This document shows, in pieces, positions 32,420 to 44,039 of a stretch of DNA of 64,000 nt. The DNA is taken from positions 57,517,378-57,581,377 of the forward strand of contig NC_083878.1 in NCBI RefSeq assembly GCF_032452875.1. Direction: 5' to 3'. Origin of the DNA: Bos javanicus (Eukaryota; Chordata; Mammalia; Artiodactyla; Bovidae). The notes beneath the pieces are model-generated. The model had not been told where the DNA came from, did not search any database, and saw nothing but the letters and a program-made list of their open reading frames with translations. Positions within the stretch are counted from its first letter, which is position 1; the number at the start of each line of letters is the position of its first letter. The position numbers and the translations under genes were made by a program.

Positions 32420-34996
32420 GTGGTCAAACAGGAGATGGCAAGAGTGAACATTGACATTTTAGGAATCAGCAAACTAAAATGGACTGGATTGGGCGAATTT
32501 AACTCAGATGACCATTATATCTACTACTGTGGGCAAGAATCCCTTAGAAGAAATGGAGTAGCCATCATATTCAACAAAATAGTCCAAAATGCAGTACTTG
32601 GATGCAATCTCAAAAATGACAGAATGATCTCTGTTCGTTTCCAAGGCAAACCGTTCAATATCACGGTAATCCAAGCCTATGCCCCACCAGTAATACTGAA
32701 AAAGCTGAAGCTGAATGGGTCTATGAAGACCTACAGACCTTCTAGAACTAATACCCCCCAAAAGATGTCCTTTCGTTATAGGGGACTGGAATGCAAAAGT
32801 AGGAAGTCCAGAAACACCTGGAGTAACAAGCAAATTTGGCCTTGGAGTACAGAATAAAGCAGCTCAAAGTCTAATAGAGTTGTGCGAAGAGAGAGCACTG
32901 GTCACCCTCTGATAACAACACAAGAGAAGAGAAGACTCTATACATGGACATCACCACATGGTCAATACCGAAATGAGATTGATTATATACTTTGCAGTCA
33001 AAGAAGGAGAAGCTCAATACAGTCAGGAAAAACAAGACTGGGAGCTGAGGGTGGCTCAGATCATGAACTCTTTATTGCCAAATTCAGACTTATATTGAAG
33101 AAAGTAGGGAAAACCACTAGATCACTCAGGTATGACCTAAATCAAATCCCTTATGATTATACAGTGGAAGTGAGAAATGTATTTAAGGGACTTGATCCGA
33201 TAGACAGAGTGCCTGATGAATTATGGACAGAGGTTCATGACATTGTACAGGAGACAGGAATCAAGACCATCCCCAAGAAAAAGAAATGCAATAAAGCAAA
33301 ATGGCTGTCTGAGGAGGCCTTACAAATAGCTGTGAAAAGAAGAGAAGCAAAAAGCATGGGATAAAAAGAAAGATATATCCATTTGAATGCAGAGTTCCAA
33401 AGAATAGAAAGAAGAGATAAGAAAGCCTTCGTCAATGATCGGTGCAAAGAAATAGAGGAAAACAATAGAATGGGAAAAACTAGAGATCTCTTCAAGAAAA
33501 TTAGACATACCAAGGGAACATTTCATATAAAGATGGGCTCAATAAAGGACAGAAATGGTATAGAGCTAACAGAAGCAGAAGATAGTAAGAAAAGGTGGCA
33601 AGAATACACAGAACTATACAAAAAAGATCTTCATGACCCAGATAACCATGATGGTGTGATCATTCACCTAGAGCCAGACATCTTGGAATTCAAAGTCAAG
33701 TGGTCCTTGAAAAGTATCACTGCAAAGCTAGTGCAGGTGATGGAATTCCAGTTGAGTTATTTCAAATCCTAAAGATGATGCTGTGAATGTGCTTCACTCA
33801 ATATGCCAGCAAATTTGGAAAACTCAGCAGTGGCCAGAAGACTGAAAAAGGTCAGTTTTCATTTAAATCCCAAAGAAAGGCAATGCCAAAGAATGTTCAA
33901 ACTACCACACAATTGCAATCATCTTATGCTAGTAAATAATGCTCAAAATTCTCCAAGCCAGGCTTCACAATACATGAACCATGAAACTCCAGATGTTCAA
34001 GCTGGTTTGAGAAAAGGCAGAGGAACCAAAGATCAAATTGCCAACATCTGTAGGATCATCAAGAAAGCAAGAGAGTTCCAGAAAAACATTTATTTCTGCT
34101 TTATTTACTATGCCAAAGCCTTTGACTGTGTGGATCACCATAAACTGTGGAAAATTCTTCAAGAGAAGGGAATACCAGACCACTTGACCTTCCGCTTGAG
34201 AAATTTCTATGCAGGTCAGGAAGCAACAGATAGAGCTGGACTTGGAACAACAGACTGGTTCCAAATCAGGAAAGGAGTATGTCAAGGCTTTATATTGCCA
34301 CCCTGCTTATATAACTTCTATGCAGAATACATCATGAGAAATGCTGGACTGGAAGAAGCACAAGCTGGAATCAAGATTGCCATGAGAAATATCAATAACC
34401 TCAGATATGCAGATGACACCACCCTTATAGCAGAAAGTGAAGAAGAAGAGCCTCTCGATGAAAGTGAAAGTGAAGTCGCTCAGTCGTGTCTGACTCTTTG
34501 TGACCCCATGGACAGTAAACTACCAGGCTCCTTCGTCCATGGAGTTTTCCAAGCAAGAATACTGGAGTATTTCCTTCTCTGGGAGATCTTCCTCACCCAG
34601 GAATTGAATCTGGGTCTCCCACATTGTAGGCAGACACTTTACTGTCTGAGCTACCAGGGAAGTCAGGAGTGTAAAAAAGTTGGCTTAAAGCTCAACATTC
34701 AGAAAACGAAGATCATGGCATCTGGTCCCATCATTTCATGGCAAGTAGATAGAGAAACATTGGAAACAGTGGAAGAATTTATTTTGGGGTGCTCCAATAT
34801 CATTGCAGATGGTGACTGCAGCCATGAAATTAAAAGACGCTTACTCCTTGGAAAGAAACTTATGACCAACATAGACAGCATATTAAAAACAAGAGACATT
34901 ACACTGGCAACAAAGTTCCATCTAGTCAAGGCTATGGTTTTTCCAGTAGTCTTGTATGCATATGAGAGTTGGACTATAAAGAAAGCTGAGCACTGA
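32420..34996 (+). pseudogene. BovB ORF2 relic, RT frame running through a SINE
   Basis: Endonuclease N-part at 32,420-32,690 reads well in one frame (LKWTG, SDDHYIYYC), then shifts. Pieces at 32,882-33,364 (SDHE motif, endonuclease C-part), 33,383-33,772 (linker and early RT) and 33,803-34,996 (397 codons) follow. The last has RT fingers and palm with YADD at 34,406-34,417. It then reads SINE-encoded residues (LTLCDPMD and so on) and returns to the RT frame at KVGLKLNIQKTKIM. A 5-bp deletion just before the SINE and the 194-bp SINE together restore frame. Several upstream frameshifts make the gene dead. The long open stretch is a coincidence of frame, not evidence of expression. Confidence 0.9.
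34471..34664 (-). mobile_element. Bov-tA SINE inside BovB RT
   Basis: A minus-strand SINE (tgaagtcgctcagtcgtgtc to gagctaccagggaagtc) of 194 bp is inserted in a GAAAGTGAAAG site of BovB. No distinct TSD can be separated, because target and SINE tail are similar. It contributes about 65 in-frame codons without a stop. Confidence 0.93.
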
Positions 34997-35384
34997 AGAA
35001 TTGATGCTTTTGAACTGTGGTGTTGGAGACAGCACTTGAGAATCCCTTGGACTGCAAGGAGATCCAACCGGTCCATCCTAAAGGAGATCAGTCCTGGGTG
35101 GTCATTGGAAGGACTGATGATGAAGCTGAAACTCCAATACTTTGGCCACCTGATGTGAATAACTGACTCATTTGAAAAGCCTCTGATGCTGGGAAAGATT
35201 GAAGGCATGAGGATAAGGGGACAACAATGGATAAGGTGGTTGAATGGCATTACTGACTCCATGGAAATGAGTTCAAGTAAACTCCGGTGTTGGTGATGGA
35301 CAGGGAGGCCCGGCATGCTGCAGTCCATGGGGTAGCAAAGAGTCGGACACAACTGAGCAACTTAACTGAACTGATACATATATG

Positions 35385-35523
35385 GGGAAGGAAATGGAGC
35401 CTACTACAGTATTCTTGCCTGGAGAATTCAATGGACAGGGGCACCTGGCGTGCTGCTGTCCCTGGGGTCAGAAAGAATCAGACATGACTGAGGGACTAAC
35501 ACACAAATACACACATTTATATA
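35385..35523 (+). mobile_element. Bov-A SINE (single unit) with TSD
   Basis: The body 'cagtattcttgcctggagaa' runs to 'cagacatgactgagggacta' with an ACACAAATAC-type tail. Perfect 11-bp TSDs (atacatatatg) lie at 35,374-35,384 and 35,524-35,534. Confidence 0.9.
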
Positions 35524-35577
35524 ATACATATATGTGTGTGTATATGTATATATATATATATATACATATATATAATA
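35524..35577. repeat. TG/TA microsatellite
   Basis: Mixed tgtg and tata runs directly after the SINE tail. Confidence 0.9.
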
Positions 35578-35849
35578 TCATCAATATCAAAATCACTGCT
35601 GCTTGAAGGACACAGTGAAAATTGAAAAATAAGCTAAAACCTGTGTAAAATATTGGCAAACTATATATCTGATGAATTGACTTCTAGTCAAAATACATGA
35701 AGAGAAATCATAACCCCTTAGCAAAGTAAGCAGTACAATGAAAAACCAAAATATTGAAGTATCCTAAGGATTTAAACAAAAGATATATTGGAAAACAGAC
35801 AGCCAAGACAAACATGAAAAGTTGGAAACCTTTTGGCTAAATTCTGGAA

Positions 35850-37130
35850 CAAGACAAAAATGCCCACTCTCACCACTTCTATTTAAATAGTATTGGAAAT
35901 GCTGGCCACATCACAGCAATGAGAAAATAAAAAGAAATAAAATTTATCCAAATCATAAGGAAAGTGGTATAATTGTCATTCTATGCAGACAACATGATAC
36001 TCTATATACAAGTCCCCAGAATTCTACATAAATCTATTTGAACTGATAAATGAAGTCTTCAAAATAGCATAATACAAGATTAATATACCAAAGTCTCTTG
36101 CATTTCTTTACATAAGCAATGAAATACCAGAAACAGAAAGTTTAAAAAATCCTGTTTAAAAATCTCATCAAAAATACATGAAATAGGAATAAAGCTAACC
36201 AAGGAGGTGAATTCTTAAACACTTGCACTAAATAAATAAATAAATAAAATAAAAAGTCTTATGAATTAATGGGCCAGAATAGAGAGCTCAGAAATAAACC
36301 TGCACATCTACAGTCAATTAATCTTTGATAAGATCAAGAACATACAATGGGAAAAAAAGACAGTCGTTTTAGCAAGCTGTTTTGGAAAACTGAACAGCTG
36401 CATGTAAATCAATGAAGTTCGGATACTCCTTAACATCATAAATAAAAATAAAATCAAAATGACTTAAATACTTAAATACAGGACATGATACCATACAACC
36501 CCTGGAAGAGATCATAGGCAAAACATTCTCTAAAGTAAATCATAGCACCATTTTCTTAGGTCAGTCTTTCAAGACAAATAATAGCAAAAATAGACAAGTG
36601 GAACCTAATCAAGTTTATAAGCTTTTGCATAGCAACAGAAACCATAAATAAAACAAAACAAAAATAGACTATGCACTAGTATAAAATATTTGCAAATGTT
36701 GTGATTGATGAGGCCTCAATTTCCAAAATATACAAACAACTCTATTGTCAAAAAACAACCCAATCAAAAAAATGAGCAGAAGACTTAAATAGACATTTCT
36801 CCAAAGAAATGATCAATAAGCACAGAGAAAAATGTTTAACATCACTAATTGTTAGAGAACTGCATCAAAACTATAATGAAATATCACCTTCCAATGGTTA
36901 GACTGGCCAGACTGGCCATGATACAAAAGTCTACAAATAATAAACGCTGGAGAGGATTTAGAAGAAAGGGAACCCTTCTGCAATGTTGGTGGAAATGTTG
37001 TTCATATATCTGGAATATATGAAAACTGGATTTCAAAAAGATGCATACATTCCAATATTCATCACAGCATTATTAATTAATACAATAGCCAAGACACGGA
37101 AGCAACCTAAGTGTTCATTGGCAGATGGAT
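35850..37130 (+). pseudogene. L1 ORF2 C-terminal relic
   Basis: This is a remnant of the L1 endonuclease-RT protein. Only the RT palm and the cysteine-bearing C-terminal part are covered. Recognisable order: palm text near 35,980 (YADN, last catalytic aspartate changed to asparagine), thumb-like region to 36,225, (AAAT)n replacing a missing piece, then the C-terminal region to about 37,130. No frame longer than about 80 codons survives. Upstream RT and endonuclease domains are absent, as is typical of 5'-truncated L1 insertions. Confidence 0.75.
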
Positions 37131-37146
37131 GGATAAATAAGATATG

Positions 37147-37240
37147 GTATATATATATATATGTATGTATATGTATGTATATGTATATACATATGTATAT
37201 ATGTAAGTATATGTATTGTATATGATATGTATATATACAA
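37147..37240. repeat. TATG/TA microsatellite in L1 3' region
   Basis: tatatatg, gtatgtat and similar units replace a short stretch of the L1 end. Slippage of an A/T-rich L1 segment is likely. Confidence 0.9.
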
Positions 37241-37724
37241 TGTCATATTACTCAGCAATAAGAAAGAATAAAATTGCCATTTGTAGCAACATAGATAGAG
37301 AGTATCATACTAAATTGTCAGACAGAGAATGTCAAATATTTTATATGTGGATTCTAAAAATCACATAAATCACCTATACTTGGAATCTAAAAATAGCACA
37401 AATGTACTTATTTACAAAATAGAAACAGGCTCACAGATGTAGAAAACTAACTTTTGGTTACCAAAGGGGAAGGAGAGGGAAGGTTAAATTATGAGTATGT
37501 GATTAACAGATAAGCACTATTAAACAATATGTATAAAATAGATATACAATAAGATTTACTGTATAACACAGGGAACTGTATTCAACATCTTATAATAAAC
37601 TATAATGGCTAATAATCCAAAAAAAGAGTATATATAGATATATACTTATACAGATATTACCTATTTATATATCTCCAATTCACTTGCTGAATACCTGAAA
37701 CTGACATTACATTGTAAATCAACT

Positions 37725-38180
37725 GTTCAGTTCAGTTCAGTTCAGTCACTCAGTCGTGTCCGACTCTTTGCGACCCCATGAATCTCGGCACGCCAGGCCT
37801 CCCTGTCCATCATCAACTCCCGGAGTTCACTCATACTCACGTCCCTCGAGTTGGTGATGCCATCCAGCTATCTCATCTTCTGTCGTCCTCTTCTCCTCCT
37901 GCCCCCAATCCCTCCCAGCATCAGAGTCTTTTCCAATGAGTCAACTCTTCCAATGAGGTGGCCAAAGTACTGGAGTTTCAGCTTTAACATCATTCCTTCC
38001 AAAGAAATCCCAGGGCTGATCTCCTTCAGAATGGACTGGTTGGATCTCCTTGCAGTCCAAGGGACTCTCAAGAGTCTTCTCCAACACCACAGTTCAAAAG
38101 CATCAATTCTTCAGCACTCAGCTTTCTTCACAGTCCAACTCTCACATCCATACACGACCACTGGAAAAACCATAACCTTG
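37725..38180 (-). mobile_element. BovB 3' part inserted in L1 3' end
   Basis: The minus-strand BovB terminus (gttcagttcagttcagttca) runs to the ORF2 C-terminal region ('ctggaaaaaccataaccttg'). L1 text reads 'aaatcaact' before it and 'actatacttcaac' after it, so at least a 3-bp duplication (act) brackets it. Divergence from the 55,671 copy is low. Confidence 0.92.
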
Positions 38181-38543
38181 ACTATACTTCAACATTTAAA
38201 AAAATATATATATACATGTGACAATGTAACATATTTAAAATGTTCAACATCATTATTCATGATGAGAATGTAAATTTAAATCAAAATGAGATAATATTAA
38301 TATTACACACAATAGAATGAATTAAAACAAACATATAAACAAAAATTTGGCAGCATCAAGTGCTGGTGAGGTTGAAGAACAATTAGAATTTTTGTATATT
38401 GTTGCTGGGAATGGAAAATGGGAAAGTCACTTTGGAAAATAATGTGTCAGCTTTTTACAAAGGAAAACATGCTGAAGAAACAAGAAGGAGGTCCATGCAG
38501 CTTCTAAATATTTTAAATAAAAGACTAGTAGGAATATGAAGAC

Positions 38544-38660
38544 CCACTCCAGTGTTCTTGCCTGGAGAATCCCAGGGACAGGGGAGCCTTGTGGGCTGCT
38601 GTCTATGGGGTCGCACAGTGTCAGACACGACTGAAGCAACTTAGCAGCAGCAGCAGCAGC
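38544..38660 (+). mobile_element. Truncated Bov-A2 SINE with TSD
   Basis: Only the second Bov-A monomer and the AGC tail are present. Perfect 14-bp TSDs (aggaatatgaagac) lie at 38,530-38,543 and 38,661-38,674. Confidence 0.95.
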
Positions 38661-38849
38661 AGGAATATGAAGACAAGGTCCTCCAGTAATTCTAAGCAAG
38701 GTAGATGTGTACATTGAAGGAAATGGAAAAATTCTAGATGTGCTTTGCAAGAACAAGATGTAAGATTGTTTAATTTACTGCCCCATGGACAATGATCAGA
38801 TTTTGTAGTGTGAAAATAGATAGGAGTCAAGATATGTTGGCAAGTGAGT

Positions 38850-39158
38850 GAAGAGAAAGTTGCTCAGTCAGGTCCGACTCTTTGTGACCCCATGGGTTAT
38901 ACATGGAATTCTCTAGGCCAGAACACTAGAGTGGGTAGCCTTTCCCTTCTCCAGGGGATATTCCCAACCCAGGGATTGAACCCAGTTTTCCCGCATTGTA
39001 GGTGGATTCTTTACCAGCTGAACCACAAGGGAAGCCCGAGAATACTGGAATGGGTAACCTATCCCTTCCCTTCTCTAGTAGATCTTCCCTACCCAGGAAT
39101 CTAACTGGGGTCTCCTGAATTGCAGGCCAATTCTTTACCAATTGAGCTATCAGGGAAG
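38850..39158 (-). mobile_element. Composite Bov-tA SINE with two tRNA-type heads
   Basis: On the minus strand there is one complete Bov-tA unit (38,850-39,036). It is joined to a second partial Bov-A body plus head (39,037-39,158). Both heads show the 'ccagg...tga/aac' and 'ttctttacca' blocks. Either a dimeric SINE or two adjacent insertions. Confidence 0.88.
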
Positions 39159-39159
39159 G

Positions 39160-39511
39160 AGGATACATTTAAAGTTTCTCCAACTATAATGAAGTAATAA
39201 CTTTGCAAAAATTGCCATTGAAACACAAAATGCTCAGAGCCTGGAACTGTTAAACTTTAGAGGCCTAAACTTTACTGTTGGCCACTGCTGAGTCTGTCTC
39301 ATATTTCAAAAGAATATTGGGTGTTGCAAACATAACTGAAAGGGTAAAATTCTCAAACTCATTAAATCTGTTTGGTTAATGTGATTGGTTAAAAAACAAC
39401 CAAAAAAGATGAAAAGAGTTCAGTAGGATATGCTTCATTAGATACTGAGTTTATTTGATATTGTAAAATAATTTTAACAACTAAATTAAAAACTGAAGAA
39501 TCACATGTAAC
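39160..39511. other. Unassigned stretch
   Basis: No gene or repeat family recognised. Confidence 0.4.
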
Positions 39512-39526
39512 AGTCCTGTAATTTTT

Positions 39527-39739
39527 TTTTATTTTATTTTTAAACTTTACATAATTGTATTAGTTTTGCCAAATATCAAAATGAATCCACCACAGGTATA
39601 CATGTGTTCCCCATCCTGAACCCTCCTCCCTCCTCCCTCCCCATACCATCCCTCTGGGTCGTCCCAGTGCACCAGCCCCAAGCATCCAGTATCGTGCATC
39701 GAACCTGGAATGGCATTGAAACATGTAAAATATCATGTA
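39527..39739 (-). mobile_element. L1 3' end (bovine type) with TSD
   Basis: The reverse complement of the ruminant L1 3' UTR: 'ttgtattagttttgccaaat', 'atgtgttccccatcctgaac', 'ccagtgcaccagccccaagc'. Perfect 15-bp TSDs (agtcctgtaattttt) lie at 39,512-39,526 and 39,740-39,754. Little diverged, so recent. Confidence 0.95.
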
Positions 39740-39861
39740 AGTCCTGTAATTTTTGACATCAGTGTGTTATAAGGCCTCTGTTCACGTAAAAGAAGATAGT
39801 CTATACTAGATTATTTTTCTATAATAACTTGGAATTTGGGTTTGTTTATATTTTAGTTTCC

Positions 39862-40143
39862 CAAGGCAATGGCACCCCACTCCAGTACTCTTGCCTGGAA
39901 AATCCCATGGACGGAGGAGCCTGGTAGGCTGCCGTCTATGGGGTCGCTAAGAGTCAGACCCGACTGAGCAACTTCACTTTGACTTTTCACTTTCATGCAC
40001 TGGAGAAGGAAATGGCAACCCATGCCAGTGTTCTTGCCTGGAGAATCCCAGGGAAGGGGGAGCCTGGTGGGCTGCCCTCTATGGGGTCGCTAAGAGTTGG
40101 ACACAACTGAAGCGACTTAGCAGCAGCAGCAGCAGCAGCAGCA
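39862..40143 (+). mobile_element. Bov-A2 SINE
   Basis: Two Bov-A monomers with the 'cttcactttgacttttcact' spacer and an (AGC)n tail of about seven units at 40,121-40,143. Confidence 0.95.
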
Positions 40144-40144
40144 A

Positions 40145-41077
40145 CCAGGAAGTAGCCTTCCATTAATGAGGCTAAAAAGAGACAATGCTAGATAGCCCCT
40201 TCACTAGTTCCTTTAAAAACACCTTTTTGATTTTATGTGTAATTAATCACCCTTTTAAATACAGACTTAGGTTTGTGAACACACTTATTCTGAGAGTCTG
40301 GGATATAGAAATATGGTTGCATGATTTCTAGTGCCACTCTGGGTCTGTTGGGAGGAAAGGGGGATGGTTTGCATTAGTTAGTTGGTGTAAATATAGGCCA
40401 CTATCCACATATTTATTTTAGGAAAATTGGGAAGCCATGAGGTACAAGGGTTTTACCTTTTTTTTTTTTTTTAGTGTATCTTGTCTTGATACCTTCTTAT
40501 AATTCTGCACACAGGATGTATAATCTCATTTAAACTGTATGTAAAAGAATGAGAAATCCATGGACAGCTGGTTTTCCAAATTATCTGTGCTGAAATTGAT
40601 CACCTCTCATTTGACAAGATAATTTAAAATATTGATAACTGCTGGTAAGTAATTTAAACGTTCTCAGACAAGTGCCATGCAGACAGTAAGGTATACAATC
40701 CTAACTCTCCATGTTTTCAGTTAGTAAGTAGAAGGAAAACATTACACTTCACGTGTCCCTGAAACTCACTGCATTATAGAAATTTCTAAATTAGAAGAGA
40801 ATTAAGCCCTCATTCCATTCACATCTCCCCCCCCACCCACCCAAAGTAGTTTATTTTTCTTTACTTTGGAGAAAAGGTGGTGATGCCCATTAAAACAGCA
40901 TTTGAGTAAGCATGGTACTAACAGAGTGCTCAAGAACAAACCATGGTGAGCTGGCCCCTTACCTTCTGCCAGTGACACATGAAATATTATTGCCTATAGA
41001 ATCAGAGAACAGATGACATTTCACATTTTCTAAGACACTATGGTATATAATTTCCAAGGAAATTATATGATGATCTT
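40145..41077. other. Unassigned stretch
   Basis: T-run at about 40,460-40,473 and a C-rich run at 40,827-40,842. No gene or family recognised. Confidence 0.45.
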
Positions 41078-41591
41078 TTATGACCAACCTAGACAGCATA
41101 TTAAAAAGCAGAGACATTACTTTGTCAACAAAGGTCTGTCTAGTCAAGGCTATGGTTTTTCCAGTGGTCATGTATGGATGTGAGAGTTGGACTATAAAGA
41201 AAGCTGAGCACCAAACCATCGGTGCTTTTGAACTGTGGTGTTGAAGACTCTTGAGAGTCCCTTGGACTGCAAGGAGATCCAACCAGTTCATCCTAAAGGA
41301 GATCAGTCCTGGCTGTTCATTGGTAGGACTGATGTTGAAGCTGAAAATCCAATACTTTGGCCACCTGATGTGAAGAGCTGTCTCATTTGAAAAGACCCTG
41401 ATGCTGGGAAAGATTGAGGGCAAGAGGAGAAGGGGACAACAGAGGATGAGATGGCTGGATGGCATCACTGACTCAATGGACTTGGGTTTGGGTGGACTCC
41501 GAGATTTGGTGATGGACAGGGAGGCCTGGCCTGCTGTGGTTCATGGGGTCACAAAGAGTTGGACTCAACTGAGCAACTGAACTGAACTGAA
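41078..41591 (+). mobile_element. BovB LINE 3' part
   Basis: From 'ttatgaccaacctagacagc' to the BovB terminus (gagcaactgaactgaactga). It contains part of the ORF2 C-terminal region with several stops. Mid-range divergence. TSD not secure. Confidence 0.93.
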
Positions 41592-41868
41592 AAAGAAAAT
41601 GATAAATCTCAGTTATTACTTTCCTGGCACTCAGGATGGACAAGAAGCATTGGCTTACTGCAAGTGACTGTAGAGCTAAGAAGAAAATATTTGAATAAGC
41701 CCTTAAAAAGTGAATCAAAAATTTCCAGTAATACCAATTATGAAGCCGTAGCAACTCTGCTTAATATCCCTTTGTATGTGGCTTTTTTTTTTTTTTTTAA
41801 ACTCAAAATGTTAGAATCTCTTTATCTCCCAATGTTCTAGAGTTTCATAGTAATAACTTCAGTGTAGA
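41592..41868. other. Unassigned stretch
   Basis: Contains a T17 run near 41,783-41,799. No family recognised. Confidence 0.4.
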
Positions 41869-41877
41869 GCTTATATT

Positions 41878-42078
41878 AGGGTCGCTAAGAGTTGGAGAGG
41901 ACTGAGCGACTTCACTTTCACTTTTCACTTTCATGCATTGGAGAAGGAAATGGCAACCCACTCTAGTGTTCTTGCCTGGAGAATCCCAGGGACGGGGGAG
42001 CCTGATGGGCTGCCGTCTATGGGGTCGCACAGAGTCGGACACAACTGAAGCGACTTAGCAGCAGCAGCAGCAGCAGAC
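41878..42078 (+). mobile_element. 5'-truncated Bov-A2 SINE
   Basis: End of the first monomer, spacer and complete second monomer, with an (AGC)n tail. TSD cttatatt at 41,870-41,877 and 42,079-42,086. Confidence 0.94.
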
Positions 42079-42089
42079 CTTATATTTTC

Positions 42090-43826
42090 ATTAGATCAAG
42101 TGTTTGGGAGGATTTTCTAATCTGAATATAAACAAATCAGTCCTTATAATTTTTTGGTATGATTTATATTTTTTCTTGTCTAACTTCTGCCTAGAAAACT
42201 TCTGTTTTCTCTGCTGTCTCTTTCAGGGACAGCTTTTAGTTAGACTTCTAGACTGAACCGCTAATTTTCATATATTTCATATATTTTTGCTTTCTTTCTC
42301 TTTTAAAACTCTATTGATTTAATTAATGTATGCTATCATATTTTCAAATAGCTTTTTTGATGATTTTCTGATTTTACCTTTATTATTATGTTAGACAAGT
42401 CTCTCTTCTATATTATATATCTACCTTTGTTTTCCCTCAAATAAATCTAAAAATATCAGAAAATGTAAATGGACCATAACTTATAGGAAACAGCATTATT
42501 GTATCTTTACTTTTAGTTGATAGTTTACAGCTATTGTTCAGCTTCCAAATCCCTCTGCTTACAACCTTCTACTGTGTCACATCTATAAAAACCAGAATAA
42601 TTTCACTGATTAGCCTATGCAGATTGACTCATTTTCACCAGTGACTTCTATTACTTGTCTTCTGCTTAGGATTTGGCATTATTCATTCTCATCCCTTTAT
42701 TCTACTGTTTTTAAACTAGTGACTATTAAAGAATACCTATTGCCTACTCAAAGTATTTTCTCACCGCTGCTTCTAAAAGCAGATATTGGGATAGGAGCAG
42801 TATTAAGAACCACTATGAGTGGTTTACTTTTGTTTCTGTCTTCACCATATCATTTTGCAAACATTATACATGTTTACAACGGTATTTCTGCTAATATTTT
42901 TTCCACATTTTACTGTTTCTAATGCAATTTATTTAACTTATATTAGTACAGTGATTCCGAGATCATAATTTCTCCATCTTTGGCTAAATAGAAGTTTGTA
43001 TTTAACCAGAAAACCCTAAACTAGAAATTTTATCCACACTCTAAACCTAACCAAGGATGATGACATAAACCCATTTCCAATTAGGAACTGTTAACAAATT
43101 TCCTTAGATTTTGTCAGATTTAAATAATCACACTATGTGTCAATAGAAATTATCAGCAAAACAACTCATAAAAGTTCAAAATTTATCTGTAACCTTGAAA
43201 AAATAAGAACACAGGGCATTATCATTGCTAAAAATTATACTGCATAACAATTAGCATTATTATAGAAGCTCATTACATTTTTTCTACTCTTAAACATTTG
43301 CCAAAGCTCACAGTAATCACACCTACAAAGGGAGAAGTACAACCATATTAAAATCCTAAAAAATATAATTAAACACATCACATTCAGGCTGATAAGACAC
43401 ACATACTAACAATGCATTCTAAAGAGAAAAAACGTCTTACTATATATATGGATTAAAACAAAAATTAATTATCTACTTTGAAGATGTTATCATAAGCAAT
43501 TATGTTTGAACTTCTGAACTCTTTTATCTTTGTTATTGTCATTTCAGAGTCAAATTTATGTCTGATTAATTCACACAATTACAGAAAATTTTGATATTAT
43601 AAACATCCAGTTAGAATGGAACTTTCTATACCAAGAAAGAGAAAAATAGGATACAGGCTTATAAAGAGTGATTCTCCATCACTGATATTGAAAAATTTGT
43701 AAGTCTTCATAGATGGCTCTCTGTTGTTACATATGTCTTAGTGTCTAACAACAGCAGGCCAGTTAGGAAGATGTATACAAAGTTGTAAGAAGACAAAGAA
43801 AACTCCCCTCTTTTCCTTGACTGATC
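42090..43826. other. Unassigned AT-rich stretch
   Basis: About 1.7 kb with no recognised repeat or gene. A 101-codon frame at 42,617-42,922 is hydrophobic and AT-driven, with no family match that I can name. Confidence 0.45.
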
Positions 43827-43828
43827 TG

Positions 43829-44036
43829 TGTGTGTTAGTTGCTCAGTCATGTCTGACTCTTTGTGACCCCATGGACTGTAGCCTGCAAGGCTCCTTTGTC
43901 CATGGAATTCTCCAGGCAAGAATACTGGAGTGAGTAGTCATTCCCTTCTCCAGGGGATCTTCCTGACTCAGGGATCAAACCCAGGTCTCCCGCATTGCAA
44001 GCAGATTCTTTACCCTCTGAGCCACTAGGACAGCCC
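43829..44036 (-). mobile_element. Bov-tA SINE
   Basis: A complete minus-strand SINE with a short TG tail, Bov-A body, 'cagggatcaaacccaggtct' and head. Short TSD gactga on both sides. Confidence 0.94.
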
Positions 44037-44039
44037 CAG

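Larger units (their letters stand above)
32300..35373 (+). mobile_element. Long BovB LINE with SINE insertion
   Basis: The copy begins in the BovB leader ('acaacacccatttgtggatg', 'gcataggaacctgaaatgtt'). It covers endonuclease, linker, RT and C-terminus, and ends at the BovB terminus near 35,373. A Bov-tA SINE sits at 34,471-34,664. It is only a few hundred bases short of full length at the 5' end. Its left edge is the (TA)n run, which may be the target site or later expansion. Confidence 0.92.
35822..38230 (+). mobile_element. Younger L1: RT to 3' end, with BovB inside
   Basis: The copy starts in L1 ORF2 RT ('caagacaaaaatgcccactc', 'aaatgctggccacatcacag') and passes the palm. The usual FADD reads YADN at 35,982-35,993. 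It continues through the ORF2 C-part ('aaataaacctgcacatctac', 'cgctggagaggatttagaag') and the 3' UTR ('gggaactgtattcaacatct', 'ctgacattacattgtaaatc'). It ends 'atacttcaacatttaaaaaa' after a BovB insertion. Internal deletion near 36,225 and many stops. Confidence 0.82.
35630..38478 (+). mobile_element. Older L1 fragment, split by a younger L1
   Basis: The left arm at 35,630-35,821 is late L1 ORF2 ('aaaatattggcaaactatat', 'aaatcataaccccttagcaa', 'gccaagacaaacatgaaaag'). The right arm at 38,236-38,478 continues the same L1 text ('tgttcaacatcattattcat', 'gtgctggtgaggttgaagaa', 'aaagtcactttggaaaataa'). The material between is a second L1 that starts upstream in ORF2 and runs to its own 3' end. Possible degraded TSD: aacatgaaaag against aacatatttaaaatg. 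Confidence 0.72.

Noticed and set aside
34699..35352. 217-codon minus-strand frame
   Set aside because: Antisense of the BovB ORF2 C-terminus and tail. Similar antisense frames appear at every young BovB copy because the tail lacks stops on that strand.
37147..37240. TATG repeat as a replication origin or promoter
   Set aside because: It lies in the L1 3' region and looks like simple slippage.
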